A stretch of DNA of 64,000 nucleotides from Paralvinella palmiformis (GCA_025642065.1 JAODUP010000152.1:159001-223000), one strand, 5' to 3'. Numbered from the stretch's first letter, positions 10,370 through 23,714 are shown. Notes: generated from the sequence alone by a model not told the origin. A program made the numbers and translations.

Positions 10370-11580
10370 CAAAATCTGTTTTATGTAATCTCAAATGTCA
10401 TTTGAAATCTTTTTGTTTTATCCTGTATATTGATATGCACAAAATATTAAAATGTCAGCTATTTCAGGATAATGTAAATGAATTAAGTGAATGATTTATT
10501 GAGTCACAAACCTATTGAATTTGTAGACAGATAGAATTGAATGAATGAATAAAAAAATGCTAATAGTTTTACCATTAACGTCATAGATGTTATTGTTGCC
10601 GGCAGCAAACTGACTAAGGCGGTGTCAATGATATATAGTCACTATATCATATGATGAGAGAGGGCACGGTTTACGACGACAGTGGTAATTACACAACTGA
10701 ATTCACATCTTGATGTGAATGCTATATGACATCATATATCTAAGACAATGGCATACATAAATGCTCGTATAAATGTCATTTTCATTCAAATTTGGGTTAT
10801 AAATGGAACATATGACAGAGTTGATGCATCTGATTTCTATTTAGTGTGGAGATATTTAAAACCAGCACATATTTTGATAAACTATTCATAAACAAAGGTA
10901 ATGACATTTACAAATGCGTAATTGTAGTTCAGGCTATTTTTTATTATGTGATAGTCTGGTAAATATATGCTTAATAGATCATTAAAGTTGTAGAACATAT
11001 TCAGAATATACTCAAGGTGTACCTTGCGAATGGAAATGGGCAAAACTATTACCAGCCGTACCTTAAGGTATCGCCAGTTTGCCGATCATAACTGACATTA
11101 CAATATATTCCAGTAACTTGATGTCCAACTACCGTAACCCAACGAGATGATAATATCATAACCTAAAAAGGTCTAGCTAAAATATGAAAAAGGCCATCAA
11201 AATGCAAATATATGATATAATCAGCAACGTCTCGATAGGTACAGCACACAAGAGTCTGCTTATTTGAGCTACTGCTCTTAAACACTAGTCCGCAAAACAA
11301 TTAAAATGACCATCTGGCCAAACGAACGCAGATCCAAAGTTTTCACGTGCCCAACTTATTTTTAGATCTGAAAGAGAACTGGTTAGCAGTAGAATTGTCA
11401 ACGGTGTCGTATCAACAGTCAAACATGTAGATTGATTGGGGGAATTACTTATTGATATATTACCAATTTGGGGGTAGACCGTCTAACAGTGTAAGATGAA
11501 ATTTCTATTTTAAATCTTGTTTTCGTTGACATCAACCTTTATTATATTTTAAATTGCTCACAGTCTTCATTAGTCCCGAT
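10370..11580. other. Upstream flank of the sulfotransferase gene
   Basis: No coding exon was seen. The promoter and any 5' untranslated exon should lie here on the minus strand, but no TATA box or initiator convinced me. Confidence 0.4.
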
Positions 11581-11584
11581 TATA

Positions 11585-12960
11585 GATGGATGGATAGATG
11601 AAGGTTGCTTAACGAGACATCGGCACAAATCTTTATAAAACCTTAATAAGCCGGATTACTGGCATCGATAAAAGTTATGTATAAGCTAAGATGTAAAGAT
11701 GCAAATTGTTAAGTATAAATGGTAAATATGGTGTATAGATGTATAAGGTTGTTAAAAAGATAACATCAGATTATTAATTTTATAAGAGGTGCTTAATTTT
11801 GTAAAATATGGTGAATAATGACTAGTTTTAACTAGAGATAATTTAATAGGTTTCTGTTAAAAGAGAAGACCTGCTTCTCTAAAGGAAATAGGAATTAAAG
11901 GTTATGGTATTGACTAGATGTTTCCACTTTAAAGAAAGTTTCTGGGGTAATATTCTCCAGTAGTTCTTTTTGAGTCTCTGCCTGATAATAGTGTTCTCTC
12001 ATGTTGTGGTATTCCGAGCAATACAGGAGGATGTGATCAACTGTCAGGCGTTCTTGGCAGGTATACACTCTGGTGGATCTTCTCCAGCCAAGAGGTATCT
12101 ATAGTTAAGGGAAGAGTGCCCAATCCGTAAGCAGGCAGAGCACTATTTCCTCACTACGCCCGACAGGACCACATCGAACATCCTAAAGTAGGCTGCACTG
12201 CATGAAATGTATTTTCTATTTGCAGTGCCCACACATCTGACAGCTTCTTTCTTGTAAATTGTTTAAAGATTTGTCGGAGGTCAGTGAAAGGCAACGGAAT
12301 GTTGATCTTCCGACCTTTTAGAGCAGTTTTGGCAGCCTTATCGGCGAGTTCATTGCCACGAATACAGACATGGTTTGGTACCCAGAGTTTTCAAGATGGA
12401 ATGAAGTTCTAAAATATTGAAGACAAGCGGATTTCCTAGGTCTAAATGTTCTATGGCCTATAGGCAGGACAAAGAATCCACACATATAATAAATGTGTCT
12501 GTAGTAGAGCCAATACCATGATGGCGTGTAAGATAAATGGCACGACGTTCTGCTGTGTGTATAGAGGCCACGTCAGGCAGACATTCTACCACGCACTGCC
12601 TACCACAAACAACAGCGCATCATACTCTATCGCCTTCTTTTGAACCATCAGTATACATCAACTGATGATCGTCATATTTATTTTATATGATGTGAAAACG
12701 GCTCTGAAATTCCGATGGACAAACATCGGATTTCTTCCGCCGCTCTCAGACCATACAAATATTGTTCGTTCCCACATATCCCAAATTGGGATATGAGGTA
12801 GGGGAATATTTTGTATTTGATATGGGTCAATCTCCAAGTCCTCTCTTAGAGACCGCATTCTTATTCGAAAAGGACTTCCAATGTTTGTTCGGGCATTTGT
12901 TTTAAGATCTGGTAGTGAATATAATCAGATCCAACGGCAGTATCATGCGCTTTCTTGAGA
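11585..12960 (-). mobile_element. LINE with RNase H domain (I-like group), 3' half, decayed
   Basis: On the minus strand the sequence gives a spacer region (about 12870-12660, MRSLREDLEIDPYQIQNIPL). A ribonuclease H domain follows: YTDGSKEGD, SIHTAERRA, CVDSLS and VCIRGNELADKAAKTALKGR. These carry the Asp-Glu-Asp-Asp residues in the right order. A C-terminal part with KQFTRKKLSDVW and IGHSSLNYRYL comes next, then an AT-rich 3' untranslated region ending near GATGGATGGATAGATG. Stops (for example after DGSKEGDRV) make it inactive. RT plus RNase H LINEs belong to the I/Nimb/Loner-type groups; the exact clade is not resolved. Confidence 0.8.
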
Positions 12961-13685
12961 GAATCCAGTAGTTATCTCATATAATAGTTTTTGTTATAAA
13001 TTTATTGTTTGTTGATGTGAAATTTAGTTAATTCTGCTCCGAGGTAATTTGTTTTTTTTCTTGAATTTTTATGTGTATTTTCTGCCGATGAATTATGTGC
13101 AATTTGTTTCTGCCAACGTATTACCGAGCTCTTTTATGTTTGTAATTATGCTCCCATTTTTTCTTCTAATTGTTTAATTGGAGGGTAGTGAATTTTACTG
13201 CTAAAATCAAGATACCTAAATGATTTGCTTTGGTTTGTTTACTTCAAGCAGAAATGAGTACCTTTGCTATTATCTACATGTTTAAATATCTGAGTTGTGA
13301 CAACGATTCCTCTTTCAAATGGCACAAACAGATATTTCTTTATTTTGCTGAAACTAAAGCATAAATATTGACATATTGAGATCTAAAGATTACATTTCAC
13401 CTAATCGTACGATCTTAGTAATACCATAGTTAATGATAAATTATTATTGATTTACAGATGCTGGGTGAAGTTGTTTTTGCAATCAACCTTGGTATTTCAC
13501 TTTCACCCAATGTACATTATGGCCCATAGAGCTATATTATTAATTATTAAGATACTACATGTATCATATGATATGAAAAGTTTAGTATATAAATATAAAA
13601 GGAAGAACGGTGAAATAGGCTGGATTAAATAGTCCGTGACACCAAACGAAGAGCGATAAGGTGATGAGACAATAACATTACACAC
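12961..13685. other. No recognised gene or element
   Basis: AT-rich sequence without recognised features. One plus-strand open stretch (13447-13632) shows no domain-like composition and was not called. Confidence 0.45.
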
Positions 13686-13689
13686 ATTA

Positions 13690-13708
13690 TACAAATACAG
13701 CACGCACG

Positions 13709-13756
<48 letters not shown>

Positions 13757-13807
13757 AACATAACACACACACACGCACACACACACACCACACACACACA
13801 CACACAA

Positions 13808-13858
<51 letters not shown>
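13690..13858. repeat. (CA)n-(TA)n compound microsatellite
   Basis: A long CA/CG-interrupted tract runs into a perfect TA tract of about 50 bases. Confidence 0.95.
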
Positions 13859-13860
<2 letters not shown>

Positions 13861-13873
13861 AACCATAAATGTG

Positions 13874-13942
13874 TTCAGTCTAAGGAATAAAAAATCCCGC
13901 GTCATATACTAAATTAATATTTGCTTACAAAAATAATACTAT
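13874..13942. repeat. 69-bp direct repeat, copy 1
   Basis: This block (starting TTCAGTCTAAGGAATAAAAA) recurs without a visible difference at 14606-14674. Both copies sit just 3' of a CA-TA compound microsatellite, so the duplicated unit includes the microsatellite. Confidence 0.9.
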
Positions 13943-14034
13943 GCATCTGAGGAGTCGAAATGTTTTATATACAGGTTTCTTTTGGACCACAGAAAATTAC
14001 TGTTGAATGTAAACTGTGTTGTCAAAATAGTTAT

Positions 14035-14150
14035 GATATGTATGTAGCAACTCACCATTGAACCACACGCACGTGTTGTTTACTCCGAGCTGTGATATCA
14101 AATGATATGTGTTTTACGTGCTTCCGCTTTTTGTACGTAGCCTGCATATA
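14035..14150 (+). repeat. Dispersed repeat, copy 1 (partner 21175-21295, minus)
   Basis: ATGTATGTAGCAACTCACCA, ACGTGTTGTTTACTCCGAGC and GTGCTTCCGCTTTTTGTACG match, in the same order, the reverse complement of 21175-21295. The family is unknown. Terminal repeats were not identified. Confidence 0.65.
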
Positions 14151-14399
14151 GCCGCTGTGGGCGTGACATATTTGTCGCATACGAAAAGCGAATTAGCTGG
14201 TTCCCACAGGCTGATGAGTAGACCAGACACATGCTTAGGTACACGCATACATCTATCAATATGTGGAAGTATTGAACATTTTATATTTAGATTAATGTAT
14301 GTATAGTTGTATTTGTATTTAGATTTATGGAGGTAGGTCTCGAAGGATGTTTAGATATGTTGATGCTCTGTGCCTGTTGCCTCTTTATATGTACCCTAA

Positions 14400-14518
14400 A
14401 ACACACACACGCACAGACACACACAGACACACACACACATACACACACACACAACATACACACACATACACGCACGCGCACGCACGCACACACACACACA
14501 TATATATATAATAAGTTT

Positions 14519-14592
<74 letters not shown>
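14400..14592. repeat. (CA)n-(TA)n compound microsatellite
   Basis: A CA-rich tract is followed by TA tracts interrupted by AATAAGTTTTA. It belongs to the same duplicated unit as 13690-13858. Confidence 0.95.
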
Positions 14593-14593
<1 letters not shown>

Positions 14594-14605
14594 TATCCAA
14601 CTTGT

Positions 14606-14674
14606 TTCAGTCTAAGGAATAAAAAATCCCGCGTCATATACTAAATTAATATTTGCTTACAAAAATAATACTAT
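14606..14674. repeat. 69-bp direct repeat, copy 2
   Basis: Apparently identical to 13874-13942, offset 732 bases, same orientation. It implies a recent local duplication. Confidence 0.9.
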
Positions 14675-14679
14675 ATCGG

Positions 14680-15540
14680 CAACATCAAACAACATTCGCG
14701 CGAATAGAAGGAAATTTATTAAGTGATAACTATTATAATTTCATGAGCAGTGTTAACACTATTTTAGCTCAATTATTCCTGTTTTTCAACTTGTAATAAT
14801 AATATTGCCTATATGCTGTATAATGATATTATCATGTTACTTCAGCCATATTTTTACTTTCTCAAGTAACTCAGACTTTTTATTAGTTATAATCCTATCT
14901 ACGCTGTTAACAATAAACTCGGTTTTCATACAAAAAAGAGATTGTCTAACCTGATTAGCTCTGAAGTGTTCCCAGGTACGTCTCGTATATCTAACTTTAA
15001 AAAACTCGTTGGCAACTTCCTAAAGTACTAATTTAGTTTATTTATTTAGGTATGACATAAACATACATAGTGAATATTTAGTACTGAAGCCTTGCAAAAA
15101 TAAAACTTGGAGAAATTGCTTCCTGTGGAAATTAGCATCCATTGTTACCCATTCAAAGGTGAGTGAAGGGCAATATGTATATTCAATTAAGGGCAAAATA
15201 AATATGTCATTGTCCTCACATTCATGATATGGGATACATCGGACCATTTAAAGGCTAGTTATTAAAACGGTACCACATATATAGATTACACTGAGTTAAA
15301 CTACGATAATACTCTACCAAAACTTACTTAATTCAGTATCTACAATTTGTAATTCATACTTCCACTTGCAAATAGATCTGGCATTATAACTTCACTATGT
15401 TGACGAACCTGCTGCAATGGTCGGAATCTGATTTCCGGCTGGGGCAGTGCCAAAGCTTTGTGGTGTAATATATAGTAATAAATATTTCGCTAAATCGGCA
15501 TTATGTTAAAGTCACAAAGTCGATATATAGAATAAATATT
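14680..15540. other. AT-rich DNA, possible unplaced exons on minus strand
   Basis: No gene was firmly recognised. At 15350-15470 the minus strand has an open stretch (HKALALPQPEIRFRPLQQV) and, in another frame, SFGTAPAGNQIPTIAAG between an AAAG acceptor-like site and GCAG|GTTCGT. Either could be the exon after the one at 15556-15669, but the splice evidence conflicts. Confidence 0.3.
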
Positions 15541-15555
15541 ATTATTTCAGCTTAC

Positions 15556-15669
15556 CTTTCTTCAACGTTCCATGTATTCCGGTTGGTGAAGTAAATGTAT
15601 TATCATTCGCGACAACATATTTTCGCCGGCTGATGACCGAAACCCAATGGACTCTTGGATTTAAAAAAT
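15556..15669 (-). CDS. Candidate internal exon of an unrecognised gene
   Basis: The minus strand shows ATGTCTAG|ATTTTT as acceptor and AAGAAAG|GTAAGC as a strong donor around 114 bases. Between them one frame is open with protein-like composition: FLNPRVHWVSVISRRKYVV then ANDNTFTSPTGIHGTLKK. The phase is 1 in and 1 out. I do not recognise the family. It lies upstream, in the transcription direction, of the sulfotransferase gene. The distance of over 5 kb and lack of domain continuity argue it is a separate gene. It could be a relic or a chance open frame. Confidence 0.4.
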
Positions 15670-15934
15670 CTAGACATAAACATAAGATCGAATAAAAATG
15701 CTTTATATGATTTCAATAATGCCATTTTTATTACACATCATATGGCCTTAGCTATTTGGCTACTTTTATCTTACTTTTTTCATTTTTGTTTCAACGTTTC
15801 TACTTTTCATTTAAACACATTTTGCAAATTATTTCACGGTTTATCAACGTAAGGGTGTTTATACTGTATAAGATGTGTAGTTTATAAGTTTTAAGTGTTT
15901 ACACTTTCGTAAACAATCTAGAAAGGATTCTAGA

Positions 15935-16110
15935 CGTTGCTGTTTTACGGCCTCTTTTGGGTACAAGGTAGGTTAAATGGGCCGAGTAACCTCCAAAGGT
16001 AATGAGGTGCCGTGGAACATGAAACACCCATTATGACATAACCCGGCCGGGATCTGAACCCAGGTGCTATAGATCTGTGGCCAACCGCGTTACCGGTTAG
16101 GCAATGGAAG
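15935..16110 (-). repeat. SINE family 2, full copy
   Basis: On the minus strand there is a tRNA-like head (TTGCCTAACCGGTAACGCGG, then CTGGGTTCAGATCCCGGCC as box B-like). The body contains GGTGTTTCATG, CTCATTACCTTTGGAGG, CTCGGCCCATTTA and GAGGCCGTAAAACAG. The same body occurs at 20140-20290, 22505-22700 and 25070-25258. Confidence 0.75.
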
Positions 16111-16119
16111 TGCCCCTGT

Positions 16120-17340
16120 CAGTGCTACTATTGTGTCCACTTATAAGAAGAAACCCGTGGGAAGATAGTAGTATGTGTACTGCAAGTAAGTTATTCGAGA
16201 GATAAATGCAACATGTAAATGATTTATCACTAAGTCGCCTTACACCCAGGACAGTCTTAACAACACTATAGGCCCCCGGAGAAAGCAGTGCACTGGGGAC
16301 CATACATACACAACCACTCACAGCAAGTCAAAACATACAGAGATTAACTTGGGGCCCTATGCTCGTTAAGACGGGCTTGAATAAAACTGTTTAGTATTTA
16401 CCACGCCAGGGTGTAGGGTTACTTAAGTGTGCTTAACATACACAAATTAGCATGGGCTCCTATGCTTGTGGAGCCCCAATGCTTGTTGGGCACCCGAGCA
16501 AGTACCCATTGGGCCCATGAATAAAGGTTGCAAGTGGAAATTAGAAATGTGTCGTCTTTTGACAATTTATATATGTTTTAAAACTAATATATATTATTAT
16601 TATTATTATTATTATGTTGTTGTTATTGTTGTTGTTGTTTTATGATAAGTACCAACTTCAATGTTTACAAATTGAACTCATGTCGTCTTGAAATGTATCT
16701 GCCTCCAACGACATCCCTCTAAAATTGAGAATGCATTAGGGTTTGTCTCAATAAAAATAAAGTAGCATTAAATAACGCACATTTATCTGATATCGCCATG
16801 AACCCTTATTTGACATAAATATATACAACATATATTCTAAGTGTTAAAATTATATGTTACCATTATTCACCTAATACGACGTTAGTTCGACACCCCCCCC
16901 CCCAAGACGTCACTAACTTTCCTTAAAACGAGGTTTGATGTATTTCCCTTTTGACGTCAACAATTCCGAAATACTGAAATAACAGCTGGGTTGTGTTTCG
17001 AAATATCAGTACCAACTTAAATGAAATCACAGCCTCCTTATAATCAAAATAAACTGAGGGAACGACTAATTTAATTACAAATCTGTCTGTTTTATTCCAA
17101 ATAATCCAAACTAAGATTTGTTTCGGGTAAACAAACATAATTATTTGAAACAAACGAACATTGTATTCCGTTGTTTACATTTTATTAACGTCTTACTATA
17201 TAATTCGTTCTTTTATCGGTGTTATTTCTCAATGGCCCCTCCCTCGGTACTCTATATCCAAACAGTCTAAGACTCACACTATTAGTTGCAGTTAATTCTT
17301 TTCTCTCACCGCCTTTTAAAGCCTCCAGGGGAGACTCTTT
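16120..17340. other. No gene recognised; contains a hairpin-rich block
   Basis: No exon or transposon was recognised. A CA-free, GC-richer block at 16330-16520 contains nested inverted repeats, listed separately. Short TTA/TTG trinucleotide runs lie at 16591-16640. Confidence 0.45.
16451..16519. repeat. Nested inverted repeats (three-arm potential)
   Basis: The outer arms are CATGGGC and GCCCATG. Inside are GGGCTCC/GGAGCCC separated by nine bases and CCAATGCTTG/CAAG...CATTGG. Some bases are shared between arms, so alternative folds compete. Confidence 0.6.
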
Positions 17341-17344
17341 CTAG

Positions 17345-17518
17345 ATAAAATTAGACTTTATAGCAGATGACATTTTCCCTACATTTATGGAAACTCAGTC
17401 TAGCGCAATACGACAACTGGGTATCGAAGACAGCCCTCCCGCATCAACACATCTTGATCAACGACAAGGACTCTCACACTCAAACTTGGCCACTGAGGTG
17501 ATAGCAATCCTGAACTAA
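17345..17518 (+). CDS. Candidate terminal exon or short ORF, unknown
   Basis: TCTTTCTAG|ATAAAA gives an acceptor-like border and the frame stays open to TAA at 17516-17518 (57 residues). The translation includes FIADDIFPTF, METQSSAIRQLGIEDSPPAS and HLDQRQGLSHSN, a less biased composition than its AT-rich surroundings. There is no recognised domain. It could be a fragment of a retroelement gag. Confidence 0.25.
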   Translation: MKLDFIADDIFPTFMETQSSAIRQLGIEDSPPASTHLDQRQGLSHSNLATEVIAILN

Positions 17519-17719
17519 TCTATTGTATTTCTTGAACATCTATGCCAAACTATTGTAACAATGTTATTTACTTTATTAAGGGACTCCCTTACAGTAATAT
17601 CTGACGTGACAGCGAAATAGCATTACACATTATGAAAGACGGGATATACATGTTGTATATAATGAGTAAGCGTGTATTTTCATTTCGTTGAATGTTCGTT
17701 ACCTGATTATTTCTATTAA

Positions 17720-17720
17720 A

Positions 17721-17751
<31 letters not shown>

Positions 17752-17812
17752 CACTCCCCCCTCTCTCTCAGACACACACACGTGTGCGCGCGCGAACACA
17801 CACACACAGTGA
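17720..17812. repeat. (CA)n microsatellite with CT and CG interruptions
   Basis: CA tracts are interrupted by CCCCCTCTCTCTC and GTGCGCGCGCG. Confidence 0.9.
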
Positions 17813-17929
17813 TAACACATCATTAATATTTATATATATAGTCAAACAAAAAGAACATCTGATCCACCAATTGAGTGAATATGATCTTTTCTACTCAAAA
17901 GCAATGAAAGGAGAATGAACCTTCTTCTG

Positions 17930-18310
17930 TTACTGGATCTACGATGGAATATAATAACTATGTACATTCATTACAACTATAACTGACCTTATTCCAGGTG
18001 TACCAGTAGCCTATTTTTAATCAAACAGCACACCTTTTTTATTTGGTTCAACGATCATGATTGTCCGCTTGTATGACAAATTGTGACGTTATGACGAGTC
18101 ATATTTTCCGATGAAGTCGTTATGCGTGCACGTCACTCGAATTATAAACTTCTTTAGCTAGGAATATTGATTCAGTTTGTGATCTGCCTCTTACTTCATT
18201 ATTTAGTAAGTTTTTAACCAATACTAAAATGTATTGAACTTTAGAATTGTATTTGATAAGATTATTAGATTCATAAACAATTACAAATATGCAAATCATA
18301 AACACTGTAA
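17930..18310. other. No recognised feature
   Basis: Nothing could be supported here on either strand. Confidence 0.4.
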
Positions 18311-19529
<1,219 letters not shown>

Positions 19530-19537
19530 AGCAAAAG

Positions 19538-20530
<993 letters not shown>

Positions 20531-20673
20531 CATGCGTGGGTATATTTTAGGAGAACATAAACACCTAAACATCCTTAATAACCTATTTCTCTATATATCT
20601 ATACATAAATAAATCTATATGCATGAAACTAAGTTTACAAAGACCTACTTTTCCAGACATCAATACATACTTA

Positions 20674-20675
<2 letters not shown>

Positions 20676-20770
<95 letters not shown>
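20676..20770. repeat. Perfect (CA)n microsatellite
   Basis: About 95 bases of uninterrupted CA. It directly abuts a minus-strand LINE family A fragment. Confidence 0.97.
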
Positions 20771-20772
<2 letters not shown>

Positions 20773-21170
20773 GATATTAAAGATAATAATTATTTTTCTG
20801 TGAAAGCGACCTTGAATAGGTGTGTTTTTAGAACAGATTTAAAATTTTTAAGAGACGACGAATTTCTAACATTTGCCGGCAACCTATTCCTCAAAGTGGG
20901 GGGCTGCAACACTAAACGCACAATCACCATATGACTTGAGCCGAGACACTGGCACCTGCAACAGTATCTGATCGGATGACTCGAGTTTTCGGGATGAATT
21001 TCTAATGGACACCAGTTCGCACAGGTATTATGGCGACAAATGGTTAATAGATTTATAAGTTATTAATAAAATCTTGAAATGGATACGCTGTCTAACAGGT
21101 AGTCAATGCCATTTTTGAAGAATTGGCGTGATATGATCATATGTTACCGTATTTGTTACTAAACTATTGT
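20771..21170 (-). mobile_element. LINE family A fragment (3' end of ORF2)
   Basis: On the minus strand this matches 42110-42450 of the fuller copy. ATGATCATATCACGCCAATT, TGGCATTGACTACCTGTTAG, GGTGCCAGTGTCTCGGCTCA, TTGCCGGCAAATGTTAGAAA and AAAAACACACCTATTCAAGG have near matches there. It lacks the catalytic part. Confidence 0.85.
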
Positions 21171-21174
21171 GTGT

Positions 21175-21295
21175 AAGCTACATACAGAAAGCGGAAGCAC
21201 TTACAAAAGGCATAATTTGACACAACGGTTCGCAGTAAACAACACATGCGTATAGGTCAATGGTAAGTTAATACATACATAAGATAACTACTTTG
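21175..21295 (-). repeat. Dispersed repeat, copy 2
   Basis: The reverse complement partner of 14035-14150 lies directly upstream of the LINE fragment's 5' side. Confidence 0.6.
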
Positions 21296-21299
21296 AGAG

Positions 21300-22050
21300 C
21301 ACAGCTTAAAGATACCCTTGAATAACTAAACACATCCTATCTATATCAGTCGTACGAACAGAGGTCAGACAGGTCCAGGGTAGCAAATTGTTGTGCGTCT
21401 GTGTCGAAAATAAAGTATAAATCTATGAGATTACTACTAAGGTCCTACGTGACCGTGTTTTAAAATATATTTTCAGCGTATCCATCTTTTTATATGTCCG
21501 ACATAACAGCACATAATTGGTTAATTTAAAAAAATGAGTATTTGCGAGAGAGCCGAAAAACCATAAATTTAAAGAACTTCTCAGAGTCTTTTATCAAAAG
21601 TGACGCTATCCTCGGCAAAGGTCTACGGTCTCCGTAGAGACTCTTGTGTTTGGATATCAATTGGGAATCTAAATGATTATCTTGGCCCTTTTATACTGGA
21701 TGAATTGTTGTGGATATTACCTCATGCCGTTTTGTCTTGATGACCTGTATATTTATGTCGTGTCTGTCTAGTCCTAATATACTGTACTACAGATCTATGA
21801 GAAGAAAAGCCAGTCGTGATAGTCGTGATAGTTGAGCCAATTACCCTCAGTCAGGACAAGGTGGCAGAGAGCAGGTATAATGTAACTGCCTAACAATAGA
21901 TTTGTTGTTAAGGGTTTCTTTAAAAAATCATTTCTAAATTATAAATCCAACAGAGATGATCACGTTCTACGGATTGTTGCAATAAAACGATTCACCAAAA
22001 CCAATATGGGAATTTCAATCTGAAAGTGATACTAACGAAATTGCTACCGT
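21300..22050. other. No recognised gene or element
   Basis: Nothing could be supported on either strand. Confidence 0.4.
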
Positions 22051-22059
22051 TTGATAGCA

Positions 22060-22175
22060 TTAGTAGTGAAGGTCAGCTGAGAGATGAAACACTCCTCAGA
22101 CGTAGCCAGCCCGGATATTGAACCATGGTGTTAGAGAGCTGTGCCTAGCCGCGTTAACATCTCAGTCCCCTGGAT
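22060..22175 (-). repeat. SINE family 2, truncated
   Basis: The minus strand reads GTTAACGCGGCTAGGCACAG, ACCATGGTTCAATATCCGGG and GAGTGTTTCATCTCTCAGC. These correspond to head, box B-like region and start of the body. The tail is missing. Confidence 0.65.
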
Positions 22176-22504
22176 TGTGTATCCAACAGCGACCACTACT
22201 TTTCCTGTACTTTGAAATTGAATAATGAATTCGCATCAAACATGAGACGAACCTGTGAATGTCAATAGCTCCGACTTAATTGTGTCTTGCTGCTGCAAGT
22301 CTATTATCTTGTAGATAGTGACGTAACTTGTTGAGTAAACAATAGAAGAAAAATATTTCACCGGCAAAACGCATGAAAGGATATCATAATGAAAACACTG
22401 TTTTTATTACGAAGTGTGAGCAGGATATTTGTTTATGGTTTGTTCCGATGCCTTTTATATTTCCTTTCCCGTGTTTTAATCTAAAGGGAAAGCCAAATTA
22501 ATCT

Positions 22505-22700
22505 GAGTAGATTATGCCGTTTAACGGCCGCTTTGTGCACTCGGTAAGCTAAATGGACCATGCGATCTATAAAGGTAACGGAGCGAAGTGAAAGATGAAG
22601 CACCCATCAGAAGTATCCCAGCCCGAGTTTGAAGCCGGATACTAGAGGTTTTGGGGCAGACACACTACTAGTCAGGCAACAGAAACGTCCCATCAAAGAA
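22505..22700 (-). repeat. SINE family 2, diverged full copy
   Basis: The minus strand shows GGGTGCTTCATCTTTCACTT, CCGTTACCTTTATAGATCGC, TGGTCCATTTAGCTTACCGA and GCGGCCGTTAAACGGC, with a degraded tRNA-like head before it. Confidence 0.7.
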
Positions 22701-22704
22701 GTCC

Positions 22705-23060
22705 TAGCTATTTAAAGAATGTACACTTACTAATTGTACTCTAGAGATATGTGTACCTAATGACAATATTATTCTGAGAGTTGAAAACGATCTTATTCCA
22801 TGACAGTTTTCTGTGAAATTAACCCATGAAGAGAATAAAGAAGAAATAATATAACTATTATAAGGAAAATATTACCAGTTTCTCAAACAATAACCAACTC
22901 CAAAATATTTAACTTCATTTTAACATCCCCCCCTCCCGAAATACTACTATAGATTAATAATAGGTTAAACGTGATAGTTTTATTGTCGTTTAAATCTAAT
23001 AAATGTTAAGTTAATTGAAGTACAACATTCTATATTGGCTCAGATAAATAAATATATGTG
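22705..23060. other. No recognised feature
   Basis: AT-rich and featureless. Confidence 0.4.
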
Positions 23061-23066
23061 GAGTAA

Positions 23067-23200
23067 ATGAGTGAGTGAGTGAGTGAGTGAATAGGTAAGT
23101 GAATGAATGTGTGAATGAATGATTAAGTGATTCATTGTGTGAGTGAGCGAGTGAATGCGTGTATTAGTGAATGAGTGAGTGTGCGTGAGTGAGTGACATT
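23067..23200. repeat. Degenerate GTGA/GAAT tetranucleotide repeat
   Basis: Runs of GAGT and GAAT with many substitutions, followed by CATTTTGTTTAGAATCAG, like the sequence after the GTGA run at 2337 and near 32965. Confidence 0.8.
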
Positions 23201-23499
23201 TTGTTTAGAATCAGCGGCAGTCAACCTCAAGACAAACAACGGGCGTTATTTAAAGACAGGAAAATTAGTAACCTTTGGTCTACAAAAGGCCCATAAAAGC
23301 AGGAATCACGTATTCTCTACCTAGCTTAACAAACGAAGATTTATCAGCTAATGGAGCTTATTTATGTTGTATGTATTAGGTTTATCAGTGCACATTTGAG
23401 TGAAGGTTTCTGGTGCATTGAGGATGTTAACGATTTTATGATTCCAGAAGAAGCACTTCAGAACTATGATCAACAAATTTGTAAAATAACAACAATACT

Positions 23500-23712
23500 A
23501 TCACTTGAAATTCATATAGCGCTCTAAAGAGTCGTAGGGTATTATTATCGGGAAGCGTTACTCTAACACACAACCATCACCTCTTATCAGGCTCTCATTT
23601 TATGGATGAGTGAACCAGTCACCACATGACAGCATTGCAGCTCCGGAGCCTCGAACCCGCTACCCAGCGTTTACGAGTCCAACACTCTAACTAACTGCGC
23701 CACAAGGGCTGA
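23500..23712 (-). repeat. tRNA-derived SINE, family 1 (copy 2, best preserved)
   Basis: The minus strand begins CAGCCCTTGTGGCGCAGTTA, with a box A-like tRNA start. GTTGGACTCGTAAACGCTGG and GCGGGTTCGAGGCTC (box B GGTTCGANNCTC) follow. The body is AATGCTGTCATGTGGTGACT and CTCATCCATAAAATGAGAGC. The 3' end is GAGCGCTATATGAATTTCAA, like L2/CR1-type LINE tails. A four-base GTTA duplication sits in box A. Confidence 0.85.
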
Positions 23713-23714
23713 GA

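Noticed and set aside
23565..23712. Possible functional tRNA gene
   Set aside because: Box A and box B are present, but the anticodon arm and acceptor pairing are not complete and the copy continues into a SINE body shared with 1008-1288.
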